Part shown: positions 41,721-51,050 of the stretch, piece after piece | Layout of the letters: every line of letters starts with the position of its first letter | Numbering within the stretch: the stretch's first letter is position 1 | NCBI RefSeq assembly: GCF_000320365.1 | Contig: NZ_ANIN01000001.1 | Coordinates: 806,001 to 870,000, forward strand | Length of the DNA stretch: 64,000 nt | Source of the DNA: Moraxella macacae 0408225 | Lineage (GTDB): Bacteria; Pseudomonadota; Gammaproteobacteria; Pseudomonadales; Moraxellaceae | Direction of reading: 5' to 3' | Made by a program: the position numbers and the translations under genes | The notes under the pieces: generated by a model | Seen by the model: only the letters and a program-made list of their open reading frames with translations | The model's database searches: none | What the model was told of the DNA's origin: nothing

Positions 41721-42449
41721 TTATGCCAACATCAGCAAAATCAACCAACCAATCATACCAATGCTTAAGCCAAATCCAATTGCTTTGAATAAACCTGATG
41801 AAAAACCATCGTCATCGTTTGGGCGACTTTCATCTAAGGTGAAATTAAACATGCCAAATACGACATCTAGGGCTCTTGTGCCAAAAAACCACCCAAATAC
41901 CACGCCTAAAATTGCCAAACAGGGAAAGAAAAACCACAATGTTTCAGCGGAATTGTGTTCACCAAAAACTTTGCTTAGGTTGATAATCCAATCTACCAAC
42001 AACCCCACTAACGCAAAAATAGAACCGACTAATGCCGTGTGTAAACAGCGTTTGCTAAACGTAGGCTTGGTATTGATATGCTGGGCTTTTGCTTTGTTGG
42101 ATTTGGTTTTTTGGTTAACTTGATTGGAGGTGTGCGTGGCTTGGGCGTTAATTTCTATGTTGCTTGTGGGTTTTTGTGCATTGTTACTTGTTGATATTGA
42201 ATTGGTTTGAATGGGCGTGTTAACAATGGGCGGGTTGGTTTTTGCTAAATCTTTTGGTGGTAAATCTTTATGGTTTAAATCCAGTTTAGCCAAATCGTCT
42301 GTGCTAAATGTGGTATCAATCGTGTTGGGTGTGGTTGTTGGTGGTGTGAAATCAGATAAATCATCAAAATCTGCTGCACTAAATATAAACTCGCTATGGG
42401 TTGATGGGTTGTCAGTGAGCGGATTTGGGGTGATTGGTTGAGTGGACAT
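41721..42449 (-). CDS. Unknown three-TM protein with acidic Ser/Thr-rich N-terminus
   Basis: 242 residues. The first about 130 are disordered and rich in Thr, Asn, Ser and Pro, with acidic pieces such as FSAADFDDLSDF. Then come hydrophobic segments at about 137-158, 168-190 and 220-241, the last two split by a basic/acidic loop (TLDESRPNDDDG). I do not recognise a family. The start at 42449 has AGGA upstream. It lies downstream of the FimV genes on the same strand, but a terminator separates them. Confidence 0.72.
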   Translation of the reverse strand: MSTQPITPNPLTDNPSTHSEFIFSAADFDDLSDFTPPTTTPNTIDTTFSTDDLAKLDLNHKDLPPKDLAKTNPPIVNTPIQTNSISTSNNAQKPTSNIEINAQATHTSNQVNQKTKSNKAKAQHINTKPTFSKRCLHTALVGSIFALVGLLVDWIINLSKVFGEHNSAETLWFFFPCLAILGVVFGWFFGTRALDVVFGMFNFTLDESRPNDDDGFSSGLFKAIGFGLSIGMIGWLILLMLA

Positions 42450-42500
42450 GAATGTTTATCCTTTAACAATACTAAAATTTAAGCAAATAATAGTGATAAA

Positions 42501-42528
42501 AAAGGCAAAATATCTATTTTGCCTTTAT
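42501..42528 (-). terminator. Terminator after the second FimV gene
   Basis: AAAGGCAAAATA (42501-42512) pairs with TATTTTGCCTTT (42515-42526). It is T-rich on the minus-strand 3' side. Confidence 0.75.
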
Positions 42529-42582
42529 GGTCTTGTTAGATAAAGTTAAATATTAACATAATTAACTTGATTAGACTACTGT

Positions 42583-44214
42583 TTAATCTATTTTTTCTAA
42601 CAAAGTTTTAATTTTTGTACCAAACTCATCGCTTGCAGTGGTTTGAATTTCGTTAAGCAAGCGTTTGGCACTGTCGTATTCACCAAGATTAATGTACTGT
42701 TCTGCAAGCTCAATATTAAGTTTGGTTGAGTCTAGATTTTTGATTGCATCGAACGCACCACCAAGATCGGCATCCATGTCGCTTGTAGGGGTAGCAACAG
42801 GTTCAACAGGTTTGTCATCTACCAAAGTATCCGTAGCAGGCGTTTTGGCTGAAGCAATTTCATCGGACAAATCAAGGTTAAAATCATCAACATCAGATAT
42901 TTCTTCAAGAGCGACTGGAGAATCAGGTTCTTCAGCTTTTTCTGATTCTGTTGGTAAATCAAAGTTAAGATCTGTTGTTTCATCTACTGCGATTGTATCT
43001 TCTTCAATCACAAGATCGGAATCCTGATCAACAGGTGTTTCAACTTCAATGCTTTCATCGGATAAATCAAAGTTCAGATCTTCTGCAACATCATCTTCAA
43101 TCTCAAGATTTTCTTTGGCAACAGGCGTTTCTTTTTCTAATTCTGATTCTTTTTCGGACTCTAAATCAAAATCAAAGTCTGCTAAGGCATCGTCTGTAGC
43201 ACTTGCAACAGAATCAGCAACAACAGGCACTTCAACTTGAGCGGTAACTGGAGCGGTATCGTTTGGTAAATCAAAGTTAAGATCTGTTGTTTCATCTACT
43301 GCGATCGTATCTTCTTCAATCACAAGATCGGAATCCTGATCGATAGATGTTTCAGTGGAAGCCATCTCATCAGATAAATCAAAGTTCAGATCTTCTGCAA
43401 CATCATCTTCAATCTCAAGATTTTCTTTGGCAACAGGTGTTTCTTTTTCTAATTCTGATTCTTTTTCGGACTCTAAATCAAAATCAAAGTCTACCGAGGC
43501 ATCGTCTGTAGCACTTGTAACAGGTTCAACTGCTTGAGTTGATGTTGAGGGCGTGCTATCTGTGTCAAAATCAAAATCCATGCTAATTTCGTCAGCAGGA
43601 TCAGATGTAACAGGTTTTGGCGTGGCGATAGGCGTTGGCTCATCAAATGCCATATCAAGTGCCAAACCCTCATCTGCTGTTGAAGTTGGCGTGTTGTTGA
43701 CAACAGGTGCAGCGGTAGCACTTGGAGCGGATTGATTTATGCTTTGGTTAAATGCCAACTCTTCATCAATCAAGTTTTTTAAATTATTGGCTTGAGTTGT
43801 GGTGGCTGGGTCATTTAACGCAATAACCGTTGGGTAAAATTTGTTAAAATTTTCATAATCTTTTGACAAAGCGAACGTATTTAACAGCATAACATGAACA
43901 TCACCACGAGTGGGGTTGTTTTTGATAGACTGCTTTAATATTTTGCCAGCACTGTTAAAATCTTGTTGATTGATAAAGTTTTGTGCTTTTTGTAAATCAT
44001 CATCTGCCGTAGATACAGGGGCAGGGGTTGGTTTTGGATTTAGGCGTTGTTGTTCTAATTCAAGTTGTTGCTCTGCCAAGGTTTTTGGACGTTTATCCAA
44101 AGCCTGTGGCTCGGCTGAATCTGTAGAACCATTGCGGTTTTTCAAAAAGAAAAACACGCCTACGACGATTACTAGAATGATTACAGCTATAATGCCCATC
44201 ATCATTGGACTCAT
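42583..44214 (-). CDS. fimV: FimV C-terminal half as a separate protein (TM, TPR, acidic repeats)
   Basis: 543 residues. TM helix at 6-24 followed by KNRNG, placing the rest in the cytoplasm. A TPR-like unit (about 73-135: AQNFINQQDFNSAGKILKQS) is followed by a very acidic region with two near-identical 80-90 residue blocks (DFDFDLESEKESELEKE...DLNFDLP). It ends with the FimV C-terminal domain TPR (ELAEQYINLGEYDSAKRLL). In Pseudomonas and Acinetobacter this is the second half of a single FimV, a polar hub for type IV pili and twitching. Its own ATG has GAGGAG 8 bases upstream, so the split is not a sequencing frameshift. Confidence 0.85.
   Translation of the reverse strand: MSPMMMGIIAVIILVIVVGVFFFLKNRNGSTDSAEPQALDKRPKTLAEQQLELEQQRLNPKPTPAPVSTADDDLQKAQNFINQQDFNSAGKILKQSIKNNPTRGDVHVMLLNTFALSKDYENFNKFYPTVIALNDPATTTQANNLKNLIDEELAFNQSINQSAPSATAAPVVNNTPTSTADEGLALDMAFDEPTPIATPKPVTSDPADEISMDFDFDTDSTPSTSTQAVEPVTSATDDASVDFDFDLESEKESELEKETPVAKENLEIEDDVAEDLNFDLSDEMASTETSIDQDSDLVIEEDTIAVDETTDLNFDLPNDTAPVTAQVEVPVVADSVASATDDALADFDFDLESEKESELEKETPVAKENLEIEDDVAEDLNFDLSDESIEVETPVDQDSDLVIEEDTIAVDETTDLNFDLPTESEKAEEPDSPVALEEISDVDDFNLDLSDEIASAKTPATDTLVDDKPVEPVATPTSDMDADLGGAFDAIKNLDSTKLNIELAEQYINLGEYDSAKRLLNEIQTTASDEFGTKIKTLLEKID
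42953..43516. repeat. Two long direct repeats, period 312 bp, inside the FimV C-half gene
   Basis: Copies at about 42953-43204 and 43265-43516 are nearly identical over 250 bp; the main differences are around GTTTCAACTTCAATGC versus GTTTCAGTGGAAGCCA. The period is 104 codons, so gain or loss of a copy keeps the frame. Confidence 0.93.
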
Positions 44215-44265
44215 GCCTATCTCCTCGTTTGTATTTTTTATGTCATTATGAAAGTTTAAAACGGT

Positions 44266-45654
44266 TTAATTTTTGTTTAGCTCTTTTAAACGCTGTTCAA
44301 GTTGTGCTAATTTTGCATTTTGCATTTTTAGGCGTTGTTCTGCATCTACCAAACTTTGATTTAGCGAACTTACCTTTGATGCTTTTTGAGCAGTGATTTT
44401 ACGTTTTTGTTGTACTTGATTGACAACGGATTTTGATTCTTGATTACTGCTTTTATTACTGTCTTGTACTGCAACGGAACCTGCTGTTTGGCTTGGTGCA
44501 ATGATTTGCATTTCTTGTTTGTGCGTGGTCGGAGTCGGCGGTTTCACCGTTTGTTTTTTAACGGTGGTTGCGGTTCGTTTTGGTTTTGAAGCTTTATAAT
44601 CGGTTTGTTTGCCAGATTTGGCTTCGTTGGTTTGCTTTTTAGCGGTTTGACGAGCTTCATTGGCTGATTTTACCCCAATTTGTGAGGGCATGACCTGATA
44701 TTTTGGAATTTCAAGTTTTGTGTTTATTTGTAATTTGTTTGGATTGTTGTTTGCAAAGGCTTTTGGATTGGTAGCAATGATTTCTTGCATCACATCGCTT
44801 ATGCTTTTATTGTTTTGCTTGGCAAGTTGTTTGGCAATTGTCCAAAGGTTGTCATTGCGCTGAATGACGTAAGTTACCGTGTCATCATCAGTTACCGTGT
44901 CATCGGTTTTGGTGTCATCGCTTGCTGTAATTTCACTTTCTGCCTGACTTTGTTCGGAGGTATCACTCACTGGCTCTTTTTCAAGTGCCTGCATGGTGTC
45001 CAAAGGCTGTTCGGTTAGTGGCGGAAGCGGTGTGGGAATAGCACCCACAGGATAAATTCGGCGAGTTTCTTCAACGGTTAAATGTTGTGTTTGTTGCTCA
45101 TTTAAGGTGTTTTCTACCAATGGTTCGGTTGTTGTAGCTTCAATTATTGGCTCTTCGGTAATTTCAGGTTCGCTTGTTTTGGGTAATTCTATTTGGTTGT
45201 TTTGTACAACCACAATCGGTGCAGGCTCAAGCTCCACAAGTGATGTATTTGACTGGGTGATAATCGATTGTGAATTGTCAATTGGCATGAGTAAAGTTTT
45301 TGGCAGAGTTTTGATCTCGCCTTTGCTGTTGATATCAAGCACCACATCTGTAAAAGGACTTGCAACAGGCTGTTTGGTGGTCATAATAATTTTACCACCG
45401 TTGCTGCTGGTTGCTTCAAAACGCACATTGATATCAGTGTCTTTTGATAAGCCTAATTGACGATAAGCATCTGGATTGGCAATCTTGACCGAAAAATTTG
45501 CCGGATCAATGTCGGTAACATTGATAATTGCGTTCAATGGCTGATTTTGTTGCGATTGAACATAGGTATCACCAATGTTGACCGCATAAGAAATAATCGG
45601 TAACGAAAGCGGTAAACCTAAAATAAGTTTAATGGAGCGTTTTTGCCAAGACAT
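44266..45654 (-). CDS. fimV: FimV N-terminal half as a separate protein (periplasmic, LysM)
   Basis: 462 residues. Signal peptide about 1-24, then the FimV N-terminal domain (GDTYVQSQQNQPLNAIINV, NPDAYRQLG). A disordered Thr/Glu-rich stretch follows, then a LysM peptidoglycan-binding domain at about 258-315 (YVIQRNDNLWTIAKQLA) and a C-terminal coiled coil (SLVDAEQRLKMQNAKLAQ). It stops where the TM helix begins in one-piece FimV proteins. The C-half gene starts 51 bp later. asd lies upstream on the same strand, the conserved asd-fimV order of pseudomonads. Confidence 0.87.
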   Translation of the reverse strand: MSWQKRSIKLILGLPLSLPIISYAVNIGDTYVQSQQNQPLNAIINVTDIDPANFSVKIANPDAYRQLGLSKDTDINVRFEATSSNGGKIIMTTKQPVASPFTDVVLDINSKGEIKTLPKTLLMPIDNSQSIITQSNTSLVELEPAPIVVVQNNQIELPKTSEPEITEEPIIEATTTEPLVENTLNEQQTQHLTVEETRRIYPVGAIPTPLPPLTEQPLDTMQALEKEPVSDTSEQSQAESEITASDDTKTDDTVTDDDTVTYVIQRNDNLWTIAKQLAKQNNKSISDVMQEIIATNPKAFANNNPNKLQINTKLEIPKYQVMPSQIGVKSANEARQTAKKQTNEAKSGKQTDYKASKPKRTATTVKKQTVKPPTPTTHKQEMQIIAPSQTAGSVAVQDSNKSSNQESKSVVNQVQQKRKITAQKASKVSSLNQSLVDAEQRLKMQNAKLAQLEQRLKELNKN

Positions 45655-45900
45655 AACAAAATCCTTGCCGAAAATAAATTATGTGTAACGTAAGTGTTTG
45701 CCATTTGTAAATTAAGTATTTTTTTATAAATCTAAGTTGTCTTTATAGCAAAATTTGCAATAAATTGCTAGTATTATTGTTTTATAAGCGTACTTTTGTC
45801 TGATAAAACAATAATTTTTTTTGGCAATGGGATAAAACGCACCAAATTTTGACGCGTTTTTTACACTTTGGTTACAAAATGCTAAAAATTGTGTTATAGT

Positions 45901-47046
45901 TTATAACTTACCACGCAAAATAGCAAGTGTTCTACGCACAGGTTCAGCAGCTCCCCATAAAAGTTGATCGCCAACAGTAAAAGCGGTTAAATATTCATCA
46001 CCTAAATTCATTTTACGCAAGCGACCTATTGCAACTTTTAATGTGCCTGTTACAGCAACAGGGGTTAGGCGTTCAAGCGATGCAGATTTGTCGTTTTCTA
46101 CCACATCAAGCCACTGGTTGCCACTGTTTTTTAATGCATTTTCAATTTCTGCCAGTGCAATATTTTTTTTAAGTTTAATGGTTAAGCCTTGCGAATGACA
46201 CCGCATCGCACCGATACGCACGCAAATTCCGTCAATTTTTACTTGGTTATTGTCGCCGTTGCCTAAAATTTTGTTGGTTTCTACCAAGCCTTTCCATTCT
46301 TCTTTGGATTGGTTGTTGTCAAGTTGTACATCAATATAAGGAATTAAACTGCCAGCAAGTGGCACGCCAAAGTACTGTTTTGGAAAGTCATCTGAACGCT
46401 GTAAATTGGCTACTTTACGATCAAGCTCCAAAATCGTCTTGCTTGGATTTGTTAATTCATCTGTTGCACCGTTATGGATATAGCCCATGCCTTTAATAAG
46501 CTCGCGCATATTGTTAGCACCTGCACCACTGGCTGCTTGATAGGTCATCGCAGAAACCCACTCTACCCAGTCGCGTTTAAACAATTCACCAATTGCCATT
46601 AACATTAAACTTACAGTACAATTGCCACCGATAAAGTCTTTTTGACCGTTTTTAATTGCTTTATCAATCATTTCACGGTTAATGGGATCCAGTACAATGG
46701 TGCTATTATTTGCCATGCGTAGCGAACTGGCTGCATCAATCCAAAACCCAGTCCAACCACTATCACGCAGAGGCTGATGTACCGCTTTGGTGTAGTCGCC
46801 ACCTTGGCAGGTGAGAATGACATCGCATTTGGCTAATTCAGCAATGTCATTGGCATCTTTTAATTGGCTGTTGCTAAGTTTGTCAAATGTTGGTGCTTGG
46901 CCGCCGGCATTGCTGGTTGAAAAAAACACAGGCGTTATGCCATCAAAATCGCCCTCGGCCAACATTCGCTCCATTAACACAGAACCTACCATGCCACGCC
47001 AACCGACCAAGCCAACAATGGGGTTTTCTTTTAAAACATTGCTCAT
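45901..47046 (-). CDS. asd: Aspartate-semialdehyde dehydrogenase
   Basis: Makes aspartate semialdehyde for lysine/diaminopimelate, threonine and methionine. 381 residues from the ATG at 47046 with AAGG 7 bases upstream; upstream in-frame starts lie in a tandem duplicated leader and are unlikely. NADP loop VGLVGWRGMVGSVL, catalytic Cys in GGNCTVSLML, QAASGAGANNM. Typical gammaproteobacterial Asd. A possible shared transcript with fimV is weakened by the 246-bp gap. Confidence 0.96.
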   Translation of the reverse strand: MSNVLKENPIVGLVGWRGMVGSVLMERMLAEGDFDGITPVFFSTSNAGGQAPTFDKLSNSQLKDANDIAELAKCDVILTCQGGDYTKAVHQPLRDSGWTGFWIDAASSLRMANNSTIVLDPINREMIDKAIKNGQKDFIGGNCTVSLMLMAIGELFKRDWVEWVSAMTYQAASGAGANNMRELIKGMGYIHNGATDELTNPSKTILELDRKVANLQRSDDFPKQYFGVPLAGSLIPYIDVQLDNNQSKEEWKGLVETNKILGNGDNNQVKIDGICVRIGAMRCHSQGLTIKLKKNIALAEIENALKNSGNQWLDVVENDKSASLERLTPVAVTGTLKVAIGRLRKMNLGDEYLTAFTVGDQLLWGAAEPVRRTLAILRGKL

Positions 47047-47212
47047 AACCATACCTTGATTTTTAACCATACCTTGATTTTTACAAATCATAAAATAAAC
47101 AAAATAATAACTGTTTAGCTTGCCTTGTTTTTGTGCACTTTGCAAGTGATTTTTGGCAAAAGGTGTTAAAATAGTGGTTATTGGTTAATGGTGAATGAGT
47201 CAAAACCAAACT

Positions 47213-48070
47213 TTACCAAAATAAAACCGCCACGCTTAAAATCGCAAGTCCAATTCCTAATGCATTAATTTTGTTTAATCTTTCACCAAACAAGGCAAAT
47301 CCTGCCACGCTTGCTACTGCGATGACGCCCACATTCATGCCTGTAAATACAAGGCTTGGCGACTCAGATAATGCTTGATGGGCTTTGATGTACGCATAAA
47401 TATTGCCCATATTTAGCATGCCTAATAACAAACCCCACACCAAACTTTCTTTTTTCCACGCCGTTTTTTTTGCCAATAAATAGATGAGTAAAATGCCAAA
47501 TGCAAGGGCGAAACTTACCGACAGCGTAACAGGGAATGAACCGCCTTGTTTTGCTACTTGTTTAAACAAAATATCTATCACGCCATAACCGAGCCATACA
47601 CCAATTAACCACACATAATTGTTTTTATGGTTGGTATTTGTTGCAAGATCGTTTGGTTTTTTAAACAATAAAGCAAACAAAGCCAAAAAAGCCAACACAA
47701 TGCCTAGGGATTTTTGTCCGCTGATAACCTCACCAAAAATCACCACACTGGCAATAATCGGTAAAATCAAGGATAAGCGTTGAAAGGCATCGGTCAAAAT
47801 CACCCCAGATGTTTCAATTGCTTTGCCTAAAATCACAAAGACGCTTGGCAATAATACGCCCAATGCCAACATAATCGTTAAGCTAATTTGATTGTTAAGC
47901 ATATTATTTAATTGGCTAAAATCAGGTTTTAACAAAAGTAAAGTTAAAAAACACGCAACAGGGTAGCCAAGTAAAATGGTTTGGCGAATGTCAATATTGC
48001 GTTGTCGCAGGACTTTGAGTAATAAAGACACGCTAACACTACAAAAAACAGCAAGGCAAAGATACAACAT
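47213..48070 (-). CDS. EamA/DMT-superfamily transporter
   Basis: 285 residues from the ATG at 48070 with AAGGA 7 bases upstream; an earlier in-frame ATG at 48100 is less likely. Ten hydrophobic helices in two five-helix halves, with the typical end-of-half patterns (FGEVISGQKSLGI and FGERLNKINALGI). DMT exporters move metabolites or drugs; the substrate is unknown. Confidence 0.83.
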   Translation of the reverse strand: MLYLCLAVFCSVSVSLLLKVLRQRNIDIRQTILLGYPVACFLTLLLLKPDFSQLNNMLNNQISLTIMLALGVLLPSVFVILGKAIETSGVILTDAFQRLSLILPIIASVVIFGEVISGQKSLGIVLAFLALFALLFKKPNDLATNTNHKNNYVWLIGVWLGYGVIDILFKQVAKQGGSFPVTLSVSFALAFGILLIYLLAKKTAWKKESLVWGLLLGMLNMGNIYAYIKAHQALSESPSLVFTGMNVGVIAVASVAGFALFGERLNKINALGIGLAILSVAVLFW

Positions 48071-48384
48071 AAACAGATCCTTTTGGTGATTGGAAAACAT
48101 AAAATAAAAAACGGCTAAATTGTAACAAAATATTTTAATTTTTCAATAAATTTTTGCTTTTTTTAATGTTTTTACTGTATTGATAGAAATTTTGGTTGGA
48201 TTTCATAAAATTAACGAACTTAATTTTATTATTTTGCTTAAATTGTAACAAAATATTTAAAAATGATTTTTGATTTTTTTCTGTGTTTCTTGCAGTTTTT
48301 ACGGATTTTTTGTTAAAAAAATGCTATGATAGTGGTTAAATTTTTGATGAAATGACAATTAAGGCAACAAATAAGGTAACAGTT
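48071..48384. other. Divergent region before ribH
   Basis: 314 bp, AT-rich. A 19-bp direct repeat AAATTGTAACAAAATATTT occurs at about 48117 and 48239. No FMN riboswitch pattern is visible although ribH follows. Confidence 0.6.
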
Positions 48385-48888
48385 ATGGCAAATATTCAAG
48401 CAGAATTGGATCAAGTCAATCATATCAGCGGTGATTTGCACCAAAATGAAACCGTTCGGATTGGTCTTGTGGTTGCGCGTTTTAACAGTTTTGTGGTAGA
48501 AAGTTTGGTCAATGGTGCGATTGATACGCTGATTCGTCATGGTGTGGCAGGTCGTAACATTACGGTGGTGCGTGTGCCAGGAGCGTGGGAGATGCCTTTG
48601 GCGGCGGCACGTTTGGCAGAAAGTGATAAATTTGATGCGATCATCGGCTTGGGTGCGGTTATCCGTGGTAGTACGCCACATTTTGATTTTGTGGCAGGCG
48701 AGTCGGCAAAGGGCTTGGGTGCGATAAGTCTTGACTATGACATTCCTGTGATTAATGCAATTTTAACCACCGATAGCATTGAGCAGGCGATTGAACGTTC
48801 TGGCACAAAAGCGGGCAATAAAGGCTCAGAGGCGGCGGTAACGGCTTTGGAAATGATCAATGTTTTAAATCAAATTTCGGTTGAGTAA
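48385..48888 (+). CDS. ribH: 6,7-dimethyl-8-ribityllumazine synthase
   Basis: Penultimate step of riboflavin synthesis. 167 residues from the ATG at 48385 with AAGG upstream; an in-frame ATG 33 bp earlier lacks a site. [35 protein letters not shown] with the catalytic His, and [11 protein letters not shown] are all present. nusB follows 3 bp later, a common pairing. Confidence 0.96.
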   Translation: MANIQAELDQVNHISGDLHQNETVRIGLVVARFNSFVVESLVNGAIDTLIRHGVAGRNITVVRVPGAWEMPLAAARLAESDKFDAIIGLGAVIRGSTPHFDFVAGESAKGLGAISLDYDIPVINAILTTDSIEQAIERSGTKAGNKGSEAAVTALEMINVLNQISVE

Positions 48889-48891
48889 TGT

Positions 48892-49419
48892 ATGTTGGAA
48901 GTTGAAAATTTGCAAAAAACTGGGCAAAACTTTGAAAATGCACAAAAATTGCCGTATAAAACAACTTTAACCGCTATTCGCAAGGCACGCCGTTTTGCGG
49001 TGCAAGGTTTGTATGAGTGGCTTTTGAGCAAAAATTCGGCCTATGCCATTGAAGCCCATACGCGTGAACAAAATGCGATGCATACGGTGCATTTGGGCTA
49101 TTATCATGAATTGTTGAGTAAAATCATTGAACAAAATGAACAATTGATTGATTTTATTGATAAAAATCTTGATCGTCCTTGGATTCGCTTGGATAAAGTG
49201 GAGCAGGCGGTATTGTTAATTGGTTTGTATGAATTAAAATACCGTTTAGAAATTCCGTATAAAGTCGTGATAGATGAGGCCATTCAGTTGAATACGCATT
49301 TTGGTTCAAGTGATGGTTATAAACTCATTCATGTGGTGATGGATAAATTGGCAAAACAGCTAAGAGATCCTGAAGTGCAGGCGGATTTAAGAAAATCTCA
49401 AACAAAACCAGAAAGTTAA
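48892..49419 (+). CDS. nusB: Transcription antitermination factor NusB
   Basis: 175 residues, all helical. RRFAVQGLYEWLLS, LDRPWIRLDKVEQAVLLIGLYEL and PYKVVIDEAIQLNTHFGSSDGYKLIHVVMDKLAK (in three parts) are diagnostic of NusB. With NusE it binds boxA in rRNA leaders and so serves the rRNA operon of this window. The N-terminus is about 20 residues longer than in E. coli. A terminator follows. Confidence 0.94.
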   Translation: MLEVENLQKTGQNFENAQKLPYKTTLTAIRKARRFAVQGLYEWLLSKNSAYAIEAHTREQNAMHTVHLGYYHELLSKIIEQNEQLIDFIDKNLDRPWIRLDKVEQAVLLIGLYELKYRLEIPYKVVIDEAIQLNTHFGSSDGYKLIHVVMDKLAKQLRDPEVQADLRKSQTKPES

Positions 49420-49423
49420 AAAT

Positions 49424-49455
49424 AAGGGCGTAGATGATACGCCTTTGTTTTTTAT
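49424..49455 (+). terminator. Terminator after nusB
   Basis: GGCGTA (49427-49432) pairs with TACGCC (49438-49443), followed by TTTGTTTTTT. Confidence 0.75.
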
Positions 49456-49642
49456 AAAAGTTTTTATAAAAACAAAAAATTGCTAAATCTTAAGCAGTTA
49501 AGCCTAAAGCAGTATCGCATTTTATCGCAGTTTTGTTACAATAATGTGTCAATCAATAAACGTGTTCAATTAACAGTCAATCACAGACAGTTGTGCGTTT
49601 GTGTAAAACAGATTCAAAAGGCGAATTTCAAAAAGGCATAAT

Positions 49643-50884
49643 ATGCAGTCTATTAATTTACCAAGTAAGCCACCATCATCACCACACCCTGTGCTAAATT
49701 TAGGCTTTCGGATTTTCTTTTTATCGGCAGGGGTTTTTGCTATTTTAAGTATGCTTAAATGGTCGCACATTACGTTTGCTACCAAATTTATGTTTGATCC
49801 GATCAATCAAATCATGCCTTTTTATTGGCATGGGCATGAGATGATTTATGGTTATGGGTTGGCATTGATAGCAGGATTTTTGTTAACTGCGGTAAAAACA
49901 TGGACAAATCAGCCGATGCCTTATGGTTATAAATTGTTGGCAATCTTTTTGCCTTGGGCGGCGGCACGCTTGATTTATCTGATAAATGGCATTCAAATCA
50001 ATGGTTTTACCATATTGGCAGGGGTTTTTGACATTGGGTTTTGGTTGCTTACTGCGTTTTTTGTGATAAAGCCGATTTATCAGGTTCGCCAAAAACGTCA
50101 AATTGGCATTGTGGCAAAACTTATGTTGTTACTCATCGGCCAGTTGGTGTTTTATTATGCACTTGCCAACAAAAACTTGGCGGTTATGCAAGGCAGTTTG
50201 CTTGCTGGGTTTTATTTGATTGTTGGTGTGGTGTTTACAATTGGCAGGCGAGTTATGCCAATGTTTATTGAGCGAGGCATTGCTGAGGGCGGCGATGTGG
50301 TGCATCGGGTAAAAAATTCCCCTTTTTTAGATAAATTAAGTTTGGTTGCTTTTTTTGCATTTTTTATTGGTGATGTGTTTTTGGCGCAATTGGATTGGTC
50401 GCGTTATTTGATCGGCGTGTCGGCTGTGTTGGTCGCGGTTACGAATTTGTTGCGTTTAAAAAATTGGCATTTGCCACAAATTTGGTCGCGTCCGTTATTA
50501 TGGTCGTTGTGGCTGTCATTTTTTGGCATGGCATTGGGGTTTTTGTTATTGGCACTTTATCCTTGGGGTTTTGTCAATCATAGTCTTGCAATGCATGCGG
50601 TATCATTGGCAGGGGTGGGATTGATGACGCTTGCAATGATGAGTCGCGTATCGCTTGGACATACAGGGCGTAGCGTGCACAAACCGCCAAAAACCGTTGG
50701 TGTGATTTTTGTTTGTATGGTGCTTGTGTGGTTGTCAAGAGTGGTGCTGGGTTGGGTGGCATCGGAGCATTATTTTGTGTCGCTTGGCATTGCACAAGGG
50801 TTTTGGATTTTGGCGTTTTTATTGTTTGTGGTGAGTTATGCCAAAATTTTGTTAAGTCCAAGAACCGATGGGTTGTTTGGCTAA
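49643..50884 (+). CDS. nnrS: NnrS-family heme/copper membrane protein
   Basis: 413 residues with about twelve TM helices. The family signature FYWHGHEMIYGYGLALIAGF at about 53-72 and later histidines (SLAMHAVSLAGVG, LGHTGR) fit NnrS. NnrS proteins lower nitrosative stress during nitrate and nitrite reduction. That fits the nar genes at the start of the window, though it is 46 kb away. No clear FNR box is visible upstream. Confidence 0.9.
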   Translation: MQSINLPSKPPSSPHPVLNLGFRIFFLSAGVFAILSMLKWSHITFATKFMFDPINQIMPFYWHGHEMIYGYGLALIAGFLLTAVKTWTNQPMPYGYKLLAIFLPWAAARLIYLINGIQINGFTILAGVFDIGFWLLTAFFVIKPIYQVRQKRQIGIVAKLMLLLIGQLVFYYALANKNLAVMQGSLLAGFYLIVGVVFTIGRRVMPMFIERGIAEGGDVVHRVKNSPFLDKLSLVAFFAFFIGDVFLAQLDWSRYLIGVSAVLVAVTNLLRLKNWHLPQIWSRPLLWSLWLSFFGMALGFLLLALYPWGFVNHSLAMHAVSLAGVGLMTLAMMSRVSLGHTGRSVHKPPKTVGVIFVCMVLVWLSRVVLGWVASEHYFVSLGIAQGFWILAFLLFVVSYAKILLSPRTDGLFG

Positions 50885-51050
50885 AACTGATTATATGACT
50901 GATTATAAAACTGATTATACGAAATATTTTATCAATTAAAAACAAAAATACGCTAAAATTTATCAAAAGATTGGCGTATTTTGCATTGTTTTTTGCATTG
51001 TTTTTTTTGTAAAATAGTGGCTACTTTTGTTACAAATCACAGGAATTTTT

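Noticed and set aside
48071..48384. FMN riboswitch before ribH
   Set aside because: No AGGGTTC-type core or matching helices; the gap is AT-rich with a simple direct repeat.
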